Source: Candidatus Acidiferrales bacterium (GTDB lineage: Bacteria > Acidobacteriota > Terriglobia > Acidiferrales > UBA7541). Taken from it: 8,275 bases of DNA. Location of the stretch: NCBI GenBank assembly GCA_955651735.1, contig CATPAM010000145.1, positions 1 to 8,275 on the forward strand, read 5' to 3'. Position 1 is the stretch's first letter, and each line of letters opens with the position of its first letter. This document shows, piece after piece, positions 1-7,133 of this stretch. Both the position numbers and the translations under genes were made by a program. Under the pieces are notes generated by a model that saw only the letters and a program-made list of their open reading frames with translations, had not been told where the DNA came from and did not search any database.

Positions 1-1493
1 CCCTCGGAGCGGGACGCCTGCGCATTATCCGGCAATTGCTGACCGAAGGCCTGATGATCGCCCTTCTGGGCGGCAGCGCGGGTCTCTTGCTCACCGATTG
101 GGGAATTCATTTTGTGCGGGCAAATCTGACCTTCAACGAAGCAATCAGCGCCGTACCGTTGAGTCTGGATTGGAACGTTCTGCTCTTCACGCTGGGTGTC
201 TCGCTGGTGTGCGCAGTGCTGTGCGGCCTCGCACCATCGCTGAAAGCGTCGCAAACCGATATCAACAGGAATCTGAAGGACGAAAGCCGCGCGGCCTCGA
301 CGAGCCGTTCGCAGAGCCGTCTGCGGACCGTAATGGTCACCGGCGAGATCGCGCTGGCGTTGTTTCTGCTGGTCGGAACCGGGCTGCTTTTCCGCGGCAT
401 TTTCCTTATTGAGCATCAGAATCTGGGCTTCCGGGCAGACCATCTCCTTACCGCCGGCGTGACGCTCGACAACGCACGATACAAAGATGCCTCGCAACAG
501 GTCCGCTTCGTCCAGGATCTGATTCCTCGCCTGCAACAGATTCCCGGCACCGAGGCAGTCGCCGCTGGTTCCGACTTGCCGGCAACCGGACCGAGCACGG
601 TGACTCTGAAGATCAAGGGTCAGCCGGATTTGCCGGCGAACCAGCCGCTCAGCGCTCTCGATTGCATCGTTACTTCTGATTACTTCCGCGCGGCGGGCAT
701 TTCGTTGCTGCGCGGCCGGACGTTCACGGAGATGGATAACGCCGCCGCGCCACGCGTGGTCCTGGTAAACCAAGAGTTTGTGCATCGCCTTCTGCAGGAC
801 CAGGAGCCCCTGGGAACACAGATTCGGCTGGAGGTCAGCGGCCCGGTGCGCGAGTGGAGCGAGATCGTTGGTGTTGTGGCCAACGTGAAAACGTATTCTG
901 AGTCTACCGTTGACGACCCCGAGGTCTACGAACCATTCTTCCAGCGGCCCGTGCCTTCCTTCTCTCTCATGGTTCGCTCAGGATCCGATCCCAACGGTCT
1001 CGCCCCTGCTCTGCGCAACGCCGTTGCGCAGGTGGATGGGGAGCTTCCAGTGGACCGAGTGATGAGCATGCCCGCTGTGATCGATCGCCAGAAAGCTGGA
1101 AATCCATTTTTCGTGCGCGTGCTGGGATGCTTCGCTCTTCTGGCGCTGATCCTCGCGGCGATCGGGATTTATGGGCTGGTCGCTTATTCCGTAGGCCAGC
1201 GAACGCACGAAATCGGCATCCGTATGGCCCTGGGAGCGAGAAGCCCGGACGTGCTGCGCATGGTTTTGTGGGAAGGCACGAAAATGACGGCCATCGGAGG
1301 GGCCATAGGGCTCACGATGGCGCTGCCGCTGCCGAAAATTTTCGACGCCATATTCTACGGGCTCCATCTTCGCGAGCCGCGCCTCTACATCATTGTCCCA
1401 ATAGCCATCCTCGCAGTTGCGATCTTGGCAACATACATCCCGGCGCGGCGGGCCACACGAGTCGATCCGATGCTCGCGCTGCGCTATGACTAG
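1..1493 (+). CDS. ADOP-type ABC permease (FtsX/MacB-like), 5'-truncated
   Basis: This is the C-terminal ~497 residues of a duplicated FtsX-type permease. The frame is open from the left edge: bases 3-35 read LGAGRLRIIRQ, a classic permease coupling segment, so the first in-frame TTG (36) is not the true start. Numbering from base 36, the end of the first FtsX domain covers about residues 1-70 (two hydrophobic segments), a further membrane segment about 98-120, a MacB-like periplasmic region about 125-350, and the second FtsX domain about 358-485. The last contains the signature EIGIRMALGA and ends in the typical IPARRATRVDPMLALRYD. Members of the ADOP family usually run about 800-900 residues, so roughly 350-400 are missing upstream. 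The gene lies 68 bp before a full-length paralogue in the same orientation, probably in one transcript. No ATP-binding subunit is visible. Family membership is strong; substrate and role are unknown. Confidence 0.92.
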   Translation, partial: LGAGRLRIIRQLLTEGLMIALLGGSAGLLLTDWGIHFVRANLTFNEAISAVPLSLDWNVLLFTLGVSLVCAVLCGLAPSLKASQTDINRNLKDESRAASTSRSQSRLRTVMVTGEIALALFLLVGTGLLFRGIFLIEHQNLGFRADHLLTAGVTLDNARYKDASQQVRFVQDLIPRLQQIPGTEAVAAGSDLPATGPSTVTLKIKGQPDLPANQPLSALDCIVTSDYFRAAGISLLRGRTFTEMDNAAAPRVVLVNQEFVHRLLQDQEPLGTQIRLEVSGPVREWSEIVGVVANVKTYSESTVDDPEVYEPFFQRPVPSFSLMVRSGSDPNGLAPALRNAVAQVDGELPVDRVMSMPAVIDRQKAGNPFFVRVLGCFALLALILAAIGIYGLVAYSVGQRTHEIGIRMALGARSPDVLRMVLWEGTKMTAIGGAIGLTMALPLPKIFDAIFYGLHLREPRLYIIVPIAILAVAILATYIPARRATRVDPMLALRYD

Positions 1494-1500
1494 AAGGGGA

Positions 1501-1528
1501 GGTTAGAGGCTGGAGGCTAAAGGTTAGA
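1501..1528 (+). repeat. Tandem heptamer repeat, four copies of GGYTRRA
   Basis: Four head-to-tail 7-mers fill the gap between the two permease genes: GGTTAGA, GGCTGGA, GGCTAAA, GGTTAGA. The first and last copies are identical. The array starts 7 bp after the upstream stop codon and ends 19 bp before the Shine-Dalgarno of the next gene. It is purine-rich and makes no evident hairpin. Function is unknown; it may be a slippage-prone micro-array. Confidence 0.75.
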
Positions 1529-1547
1529 AGATCGGACTGAAGTTCCT

Positions 1548-1554
1548 GGAGAGG
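1548..1554 (+). promoter_or_regulatory. Shine-Dalgarno of the second ADOP permease
   Basis: GGAGAGG lies 7 nt before the ATG at 1562. It is a strong ribosome binding site and fixes that start codon, which also begins the expected N-terminal prefix domain. Confidence 0.8.
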
Positions 1555-1561
1555 AAAATCG

Positions 1562-4246
1562 ATGAGATGGTTGCGTGCATTGCTGCTGCGATTTAGCGAG
1601 CTCTTTCGCAAGCGTGAACGCGACCAAGAGATTGCGGACGAGCTTGCGAGCCATGTGCAGATGCACATCGAAGACAATTTGCGGCGGGGCATGAATCCAC
1701 AAGAGGCACGCAGGGAGGCGCTGATGAAACTTGGTGGAGTAACGCAGACGGCGGAGATTTATCGCGAGCGGCGCGGCGTTCCAGTGGTCGAGACGTTGCT
1801 GCAGGATTTGCGCTTCGCGGCACGCATGCTGCGCAAGAATCCGGGATTCACCGCGGTTGCGGTCCTAGTGATGGCACTGGGCATCGGTGCAAGCACCGCG
1901 ATTTTCAGCGTCGTTTATGGAGTGTTGTTGCGTCCATTGCCCTATCCGAAGCCGGACCAAATCGTGCAGGTATGGGAAGTGGATGCGAAAGGCAATCGCA
2001 TGAACTTCACGGAGCCGAATTTTTCGGACCTCCGAAGCAGCTCGCAAACCCTCGAAGGCTTGGCCGAATACAATACGGGAGCTTTCACGATTACCGGCGG
2101 GGCTGAGCCCACCAGGACTGCAGCGGGAGTGGTCTCTCGCGATTTCTTCAAGGTAATGGGCGTCTCGCCGCAATTCGGCCATCCTTTCAGCACGGAAGAT
2201 CAGCGCGAAGGCGCGGAGCCGGTAATGCTGGTCAGTTACGGATATTGGAAGGAGTACCTCGGCGGTTCCCAACAATTCTCGAAATTGAAAGTTATAGCGG
2301 ATCACAAAGTCTTCTCGATTATCGGCGTCATGCCCGAAGGATTTCGCTTTCCCGATCATAGTGAACTCTGGGTACCTCGCGAAATTTATCCTCCAAATAA
2401 CCAGAGCCGTACGGCGCATAACTGGCGTGTGTTCGGACGTATACGTGATGGTTTCGGGCTCGCGGAGGCACGCTCGGAACTCAGGGCCATCGCGCACCGC
2501 CTGAAAAAACAATATGGCCAAGACATCGATATGAGCGACGCAGCGGCAGAGCGTCTAAGGGATGCCATGACGGCACCGATACGCTCAGCCCTATTGTTGT
2601 TGCTTGGCGCAGTTGGTTTCCTGCTGCTGGTGGCATGCGCTAACGTCGCCAATCTTGTTGTGGCACAGACCGCGAGGCGCGAGCGCGAACTGGCCATCCG
2701 CGCGGCAATGGGCGCGGAGCGGCGGCGCCTGGTATGGCAATTCTTGATGGAGTCGGTCCTACTTTGCGCGATCAGCGGCGTTATAGGAGTACTCGCGGCT
2801 CGATGGGGCGTGGACGCTCTGTTGGCACTGGCACCCCAAAACTTGCCGCGTTTGGATTCGGTCTCCCTCAATTTCCCCGTACTTTTGTTCGCTGTGACTC
2901 TGTGTATTTTTCTTGCCGCGAGCCTGGGAATTTTCACCGCCATTCGCGCTACGTCGGGCGACCTGCGGGAAGCTCTCGGAGAAGGCGGACGGGAACAAGC
3001 CGGCGGACAGCGCGCCCAGCGATTTGGCCGCACGATCGTAGCGGGTCAGCTTGCGATTACCTTGATACTGCTGGTTGGCGCCGGTCTACTGGGCCGCAGC
3101 TTGATGCGCGTGCTTTCGATCGATCCAGGATTTCGAATCGAAAATGTCATCACCATAGACCTTGCCTTTGCGTCTAATGTCGAAACTGACCCGGAAAAAG
3201 CATTGCACGTGAATCGGCTCAATGAATTGTTTGAGCATTTGCGTGCAATACCAGGTGTAGAAGCCGTCGGGGGAGCGAGCGACCTGCCTTTAGCCAGTGA
3301 GTTCATGGGCAACGGAACATTTCTCGTGTTGAGTCCCGGGCAACAGCCGGCGCAGATGGAAGATTTCGAGCAACTGACGCACGACCCGTCCATCACCGGC
3401 TATGCCGATTATTCGGCGGCCAGCGAAGATTATTTCCGGGTGCTCGCCATTCCGCTTCTGCGCGGCCGGCTCTTTGGTGAGCGCGATGTGATGAGTGTGC
3501 CTCACGTTGCGTTGATCAACGAAGCACTTGCGCGCGCTCGCTGGCCGAACGAAGACCCGCTGGGTAAAACCATTGAGTTCGGCAACATGGATGGCGATCT
3601 CCGGCTGCTAACCATCGTTGGGGTGGTGGGAGACGCCCGCAACGGCAGCCTTGAAGCTACTCCTCGGCCTACGGTGTACGTGAATTATCGACAGCGACCG
3701 CAATCCACACAGAGGCTTGCGGTTGTACTGCGCAGCGGCATGCCGTCGTCAAGTATCATTTCGGCCGCGCGAGAGGTCGTTCGCAATCTCGATCCAGACG
3801 TACCACCTCGTTTCCGCACCTTGGCCCAGGTTTTCTCTTCTTCGTTGGCCACGCGGCGATTCAATCTGACATTGGTGGCAGCGTTTGCGGGAACCGCGCT
3901 GCTGCTTGCGGTAGCCGGCACTTATGGTGTCATGGCGTATAGCGTCACGCGCCGCACTCGAGAAATCGGTGTTCGCATGGCGATTGGGGCCGCGGCTGGC
4001 GACGTGCTGCGATTGGTGCTGGGCCAAGGGATGTGGACCACCGCAATCGGCGTAACGATCGGCATGGGCGGTGCACTCGCGCTGACTCGCACCATGGAAT
4101 CGCTGCTATTCGGTGTGAGCCCAACGGACCCGTTAACTCTTGGGGGAGTCGCTTTGCTGCTCGCCGGTGTGTCACTGCTAGCCTGCTACATACCCGCGCG
4201 GCGCGCAATGCGCGTGGATCCAATCGTGGCGCTACGCTACGAATAG
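1562..4246 (+). CDS. ADOP-family duplicated FtsX-type ABC permease, full length
   Basis: An 894-residue inner-membrane protein, a full-length acidobacterial duplicated orphan permease. In order: an amphipathic, charged permease prefix domain (about 1-85, with the REALMKLGG element); a first membrane segment about 96-123 (NPGFTAVAVLVMALGIGAST, then LLRPLPY); a MacB-like periplasmic region about 124-335; a first FtsX domain about 342-462, with RERELAIRAAMGA at 373-385; a fourth hydrophobic segment about 491-512; a second periplasmic region about 515-760 (LPLLRGRLF-type element near 630); and a second FtsX domain about 768-894, with EIGVRMAIGA at 801-810 and the tail IPARRAMRVDPIVALRYE. The start is supported by GGAGAGG 7 nt upstream. 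Such proteins resemble MacB/LolC permeases, but their genes are rarely beside an ATPase gene, and none is visible here. The cargo is not known. The stop is 21 bp from the stop of the convergent isomerase gene. Confidence 0.95.
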   Translation: MRWLRALLLRFSELFRKRERDQEIADELASHVQMHIEDNLRRGMNPQEARREALMKLGGVTQTAEIYRERRGVPVVETLLQDLRFAARMLRKNPGFTAVAVLVMALGIGASTAIFSVVYGVLLRPLPYPKPDQIVQVWEVDAKGNRMNFTEPNFSDLRSSSQTLEGLAEYNTGAFTITGGAEPTRTAAGVVSRDFFKVMGVSPQFGHPFSTEDQREGAEPVMLVSYGYWKEYLGGSQQFSKLKVIADHKVFSIIGVMPEGFRFPDHSELWVPREIYPPNNQSRTAHNWRVFGRIRDGFGLAEARSELRAIAHRLKKQYGQDIDMSDAAAERLRDAMTAPIRSALLLLLGAVGFLLLVACANVANLVVAQTARRERELAIRAAMGAERRRLVWQFLMESVLLCAISGVIGVLAARWGVDALLALAPQNLPRLDSVSLNFPVLLFAVTLCIFLAASLGIFTAIRATSGDLREALGEGGREQAGGQRAQRFGRTIVAGQLAITLILLVGAGLLGRSLMRVLSIDPGFRIENVITIDLAFASNVETDPEKALHVNRLNELFEHLRAIPGVEAVGGASDLPLASEFMGNGTFLVLSPGQQPAQMEDFEQLTHDPSITGYADYSAASEDYFRVLAIPLLRGRLFGERDVMSVPHVALINEALARARWPNEDPLGKTIEFGNMDGDLRLLTIVGVVGDARNGSLEATPRPTVYVNYRQRPQSTQRLAVVLRSGMPSSSIISAAREVVRNLDPDVPPRFRTLAQVFSSSLATRRFNLTLVAAFAGTALLLAVAGTYGVMAYSVTRRTREIGVRMAIGAAAGDVLRLVLGQGMWTTAIGVTIGMGGALALTRTMESLLFGVSPTDPLTLGGVALLLAGVSLLACYIPARRAMRVDPIVALRYE

Positions 4247-4267
4247 CGCTCGGGTTTGCGCCAGAAA

Positions 4268-5065
4268 TTACTTGGCCTCTTTGTTTTGGATCGAAAGTAG
4301 CTCGACTTCGAAGATCAGTGTGGCGTTGGGGCCGATTTGACCGCCGGCACCACGTTCGCCATAGGCTAATTCCGAGGGAATGAAGAGCTGCCACTTTGAT
4401 CCCACGGGCATGAGCTGCAGCGCCTCGGTCCAGCCTTTGATCACTCCAGTGACCGGAAAAGTAGCCGGTTGGCCACGCTTGTAGGAACTGTCGAACTCCG
4501 TGCTGTCCAACAGCGTGCCGCGGTAATTGCAGACGACCGTGTCCGTGGGTGCCGGTTTCGGTCCGGTACCCTCCTGGAGAACCTTGTATTGCAACCCGCT
4601 GGGCAGCGCCACGACGCCGTCCTTGGTCTTGTTGGCATCAAGGAAAGCAAGGCCTTGCTTCTTATTGGCATCGCCGAGCTGCTGAGCCAGATCCTGCTGC
4701 TTCTTGCGCACTTCGCTTTGCAGTTGGGTAAGGACGGCCCGCGCTTCGTCTTCCGTTAAGAGCGTTTTCCCATTAGAAAACGAATCTCTTAAGCCACGCG
4801 CGAGGATTGCGGGATCCACGTCGATCGCTTGCTTACGCAGCCCGGTGCCAAAGTTCATGCCCAAGGCATAGCTGTCTTTTTCTTTTTGCGTCTTCAGGGT
4901 AAGAGGGGCCGCTTTGGCTGGAACGCGCTTGGTTGCGGCGCTGGGCTGGGATTTTGGCGGAGTGGCCGGTTGCGTTTGTGCCGGCGGCGGCTGCTGCGCA
5001 ACGCTGTTAGGAAGAACGCTTGCCGCAGTTAGAAGAAGTAAACTGATGCGCAATGAATTTTGCAT
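4268..5065 (-). CDS. Secreted FKBP-type peptidyl-prolyl cis-trans isomerase (Mip/FkpA-like)
   Basis: A 265-residue periplasmic foldase that should catalyse cis-trans isomerisation of X-Pro bonds in exported proteins. A signal peptide covers residues 1-23 (hydrophobic core ISLLLLTAASVL, cleavage likely after SVA). A Pro/Ala/Gln/Lys linker follows (24-56), then a helical region 58-150 typical of the Mip/FkpA dimerisation domain (KEKDSYALGMNFG and a Gln/Lys-rich helix), and a C-terminal FKBP domain 157-259. FKBP pocket residues are retained: Y181, F191, D192, F203, V208, I209, W212, Y235, F252. The ATG at 5065 is chosen because it directly precedes the signal peptide; an in-frame TTG at 5089 would add eight residues that do not fit. 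No clear Shine-Dalgarno is seen; a perfect inverted repeat occupies that region. The gene lies 56 bp downstream of the AsmA-family gene on the same strand, so co-transcription is plausible. Confidence 0.93.
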   Translation of the reverse strand: MQNSLRISLLLLTAASVLPNSVAQQPPPAQTQPATPPKSQPSAATKRVPAKAAPLTLKTQKEKDSYALGMNFGTGLRKQAIDVDPAILARGLRDSFSNGKTLLTEDEARAVLTQLQSEVRKKQQDLAQQLGDANKKQGLAFLDANKTKDGVVALPSGLQYKVLQEGTGPKPAPTDTVVCNYRGTLLDSTEFDSSYKRGQPATFPVTGVIKGWTEALQLMPVGSKWQLFIPSELAYGERGAGGQIGPNATLIFEVELLSIQNKEAK

Positions 5066-5072
5066 ACCAGCA

Positions 5073-5089
5073 TTGTGGCACGGCCACAA
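5073..5089 (-). promoter_or_regulatory. Perfect 7-bp inverted repeat just upstream of the FKBP gene start
   Basis: TTGTGGC-3 nt-GCCACAA forms a perfect stem with a 3-nt loop. On the minus strand it spans 8 to 24 nt before the isomerase ATG (5065), where a ribosome binding site would be expected. No U-run follows, so it is not a standard terminator. It could be an mRNA hairpin affecting translation of the second gene, or an operator for a dimeric regulator. The symmetry is seen directly; the role is inferred. Confidence 0.5.
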
Positions 5090-5121
5090 GACTTGGCAAA
5101 ACTGGGAAAGCCGGCAAAGAC

Positions 5122-6888
5122 TCAGGGCTTTTTCTTTTTGAAGAGGCCGCCGATGGCATCGATGGGGTTGTTGGGATTTTGCTGCTGTTGCTGCGGCGAA
5201 GCCTTGGCCTGTGAACCCCCGCCGAAACAGCTCAGTTGGGACTTCAGCATGCCCGCGGCGACGCCACCCACGTCGGGAATAAACTTGGGATCGGACGTGG
5301 TTCCCTTGATTTGGAACGGGAGCGTGGGGCCACTGCCGCCACTCGCATTCTTGCAGTTGCCCAACAGGCCTCCGGCCGCGCCCCCCGCACCACCGGTGAC
5401 TTTCCCGAGCAGGCCGCCCAGAGCATCCGAGGCAGCCCCCGTTGCGGCGTTCCCCGCAGCGCCCGCAGCCCCGCCAATGGCATTCTTTAGGGTCGCCGCC
5501 ATTTTGAAGTCCAAATTGTTTTTGGCGTCGATCGTTCCGTTGCCTACCAGCGTGCCAAGTGAGGGGACCGAAGCTTGAAAGTTCTGCGCTTCTATCCCGG
5601 TCGGGGCCATATGAAGATTGGTGGTCATTTTTTCGATGTCCAGATCCTTGCCGGTGCTCAACCCGACGAGCTTAGAAACACCGGCAAGTTTTGAGCCAAG
5701 GTCGAAGCCCGCGAGTTTTGCGTTGAACATACCGATGGTTCCAGAGGTGACGAGTTTATTCGTAGGGCCGTTGAGCTCCAGGTTTGTGTTAAGGGTGCCC
5801 GCCTGCAGCGACGCGCCGCTGGGCATGTGAATCCCCAATGCGGGAAGGAATGCTTCCAAGTCCCTTGCGGGCATGCTTTGCCCTTCAACCTTGACGTGCA
5901 GGATGACGCCTTCAGAATCCGAGGGAACCTCATACGTGCCGCTGAGATGGCAGACAGCATTCCCGATTTTTAGCGTCGAAGGCTCGAGGACGCCGCGGTT
6001 CTTGCGCAGATCGTATTTCGTGTTGAAGTCCACAACGACAGGAATGGCGGCGGGCGAACCACCGGCGATAAGCAAGGCCCTGGAAAGTTTTGCGTTGCCG
6101 CTCACATTGGCTTCGCCATTTTGCGAGGCAAGGGTGGAGGTCAGGTCGAGCAGGCCGCCCAGCCCCGCGGAAGGATCGAGGATGCCGGTGGTGGCAAGAT
6201 TCAGGTTGTTAATGGTCAGCTTGGCATTCACCGGCGTCAGCGCGGTGTTCTCCTGATCGAGAGGCCCGGCGGTGCCGTCGACCTTGAGGTCGCCGCCGCC
6301 CGGAAGATTGGAGGTAAGCGTTACAGGGAATTTGCTGGTGAGCGAAACCTTGGACGCGGTCAGGTCCACTTTGTCGTACGTGCTGCGTTTCTGGGAGTTG
6401 GTCGAACCGATCACGACGCGCCCGTTGCGGAGCTCCAGCTTCTCCACCGAAAACTCACCAGCACCTGAAGAGGAGGGCTGTTGGCGCGACTTTGCGGCCG
6501 CAGCGCCGAAAGAGGAGTAGTTCCACTCGCCTGCGCCACTGCGGAGCAGCGTAACCTCAGGACTGTCGATAACGATGGCCGTAATGTTGAGTTCTTTGTG
6601 CAGGATCAAGGGCAGCAGCTCAACACCAACCTTGATGGACTTGGCGGTAAGGAATGGTGACTTGCTGAACTTGGGATCGTCGGCAACGGACAAATTGTCG
6701 GCGGCCAACGAGCCGGAGAAGAGCGAAAGGCTAAGGTTGCCGACATCCACTTTGCGTCCCAGCGCCGCGGAAGCTTTTTCTTCAATCGTGGGCCGGAACT
6801 GGTTGACCGGGATAAGGAAAGGCGCGACCAGGACGAGAACGACCAGGACGGCAACGATGGCGAGTATGATGCGAAGTGTACGGCTCAT
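5122..6888 (-). CDS. AsmA-family protein
   Basis: A 588-residue protein with one N-terminal membrane anchor (about 6-27, IILAIVAVLVVLVLVAPFLI) and a large periplasmic part. AsmA hallmarks are PVNQFRPTIEEKASAALGRKV (28-48) after the anchor, then repeated strand-rich 'N-L-S-L-ADDPKFS' and 'V-I-D-S-P-E-V-T-L' elements (50-117), and near the C-terminus LPFQIKGTTSDPKFIPDVGG (about 523-542). AsmA-like proteins are single-pass inner-membrane proteins with long beta-groove domains linked to outer-membrane lipid homeostasis. The C-terminal region is unusual: a Gly/Ala-rich stretch (about 472-517), five consecutive Gln (566-570), Pro/Asn, and a final KKKKP. The ATG at 6888 is preceded by GGAGG with 6-nt spacing; an in-frame TTG at 6918 lies upstream of that site and is rejected. 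Family assignment is firm, exact substrate is not. The FKBP foldase gene follows after 56 bp. Confidence 0.9.
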   Translation of the reverse strand: MSRTLRIILAIVAVLVVLVLVAPFLIPVNQFRPTIEEKASAALGRKVDVGNLSLSLFSGSLAADNLSVADDPKFSKSPFLTAKSIKVGVELLPLILHKELNITAIVIDSPEVTLLRSGAGEWNYSSFGAAAAKSRQQPSSSGAGEFSVEKLELRNGRVVIGSTNSQKRSTYDKVDLTASKVSLTSKFPVTLTSNLPGGGDLKVDGTAGPLDQENTALTPVNAKLTINNLNLATTGILDPSAGLGGLLDLTSTLASQNGEANVSGNAKLSRALLIAGGSPAAIPVVVDFNTKYDLRKNRGVLEPSTLKIGNAVCHLSGTYEVPSDSEGVILHVKVEGQSMPARDLEAFLPALGIHMPSGASLQAGTLNTNLELNGPTNKLVTSGTIGMFNAKLAGFDLGSKLAGVSKLVGLSTGKDLDIEKMTTNLHMAPTGIEAQNFQASVPSLGTLVGNGTIDAKNNLDFKMAATLKNAIGGAAGAAGNAATGAASDALGGLLGKVTGGAGGAAGGLLGNCKNASGGSGPTLPFQIKGTTSDPKFIPDVGGVAAGMLKSQLSCFGGGSQAKASPQQQQQNPNNPIDAIGGLFKKKKP

Positions 6889-6894
6889 GAGCAA

Positions 6895-6899
6895 CCTCC
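6895..6899 (-). promoter_or_regulatory. Shine-Dalgarno of the AsmA-family gene
   Basis: GGAGG on the minus strand lies 6 nt before the ATG at 6888. It decides the start in favour of this ATG over the in-frame TTG at 6918, which lies upstream of the ribosome binding site. Confidence 0.8.
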
Positions 6900-6916
6900 G
6901 GCTCGGCAGGCACAGC

Positions 6917-6934
6917 AACGTGAACGCGAACGCG
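6917..6934 (-). repeat. Three tandem hexamers in the AsmA gene leader
   Basis: On the plus strand AACGTG, AACGCG, AACGCG run head to tail (minus strand CGCGTT, CGCGTT, CACGTT). They lie about 28-46 nt upstream of the AsmA-family start, just beyond its ribosome binding site. Three short imperfect copies may be chance or a small binding-site array. Confidence 0.35.
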
Positions 6935-6992
6935 TTGTGGTGAGGGGAATATTAGCACAGGCCCGTCCAAAGCTTTCTACCGGAGAAACTGT

Positions 6993-7076
6993 ATGCAAAG
7001 CGAAGCGTCGCAGCACTGGGAGTTACATCCGCGAGCCCGCGCGACGGGAAATACATGGATTACGGTACAGAAATAA
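6993..7076 (+). CDS. Possible 27-codon leader ORF upstream of the secreted-protein gene
   Basis: An ATG at 6993 with GGAG 7 nt upstream opens a 27-codon frame ending in TAA at 7074-7076. The peptide begins MQSEASQHWELHP and ends TWITVQK. It has no signal peptide or membrane segment and matches nothing I recognise. It lies in the divergent intergenic region, 57 bp before the ATG of the next plus-strand gene, so it could be an upstream leader peptide or a chance ORF. The only positive evidence is the ribosome binding site and the position. Confidence 0.25.
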   Translation: MQSEASQHWELHPRARATGNTWITVQK

Positions 7077-7133
7077 TTTGAAGCGCGGCGGACAAGCGAG
7101 TAAGGTAAGCGCACCCTTATTACCGCGATTTGG

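Noticed and set aside
1865..2521. 218-residue minus-strand frame inside the second permease
   Set aside because: It lies wholly antisense to conserved permease codons. The product looks like random translation of a GC-rich strand.
2386..3033. 215-residue minus-strand frame inside the second permease
   Set aside because: It lies wholly antisense to a well-supported permease. Its Arg/Ser/Ala-rich product has no domain and no ribosome site.
4247..4267. Bidirectional terminator between the convergent permease and isomerase genes
   Set aside because: Only a 4-bp GCGC/GCGC pairing is present, with no T-run on either strand.
5060..5578. 172-residue plus-strand frame opposite the AsmA gene
   Set aside because: It is antisense to the Gly/Ala-rich coding part of a clear AsmA protein. 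The Pro/Ala-rich product is what the complement of GGN/GCN codons gives, and no family matches.
6947..6955. Promoter -10 (TAATAT on the minus strand) for the AsmA gene
   Set aside because: No acceptable -35 at 16-18 bp; the nearest TTGGAC is only 10 bp away.
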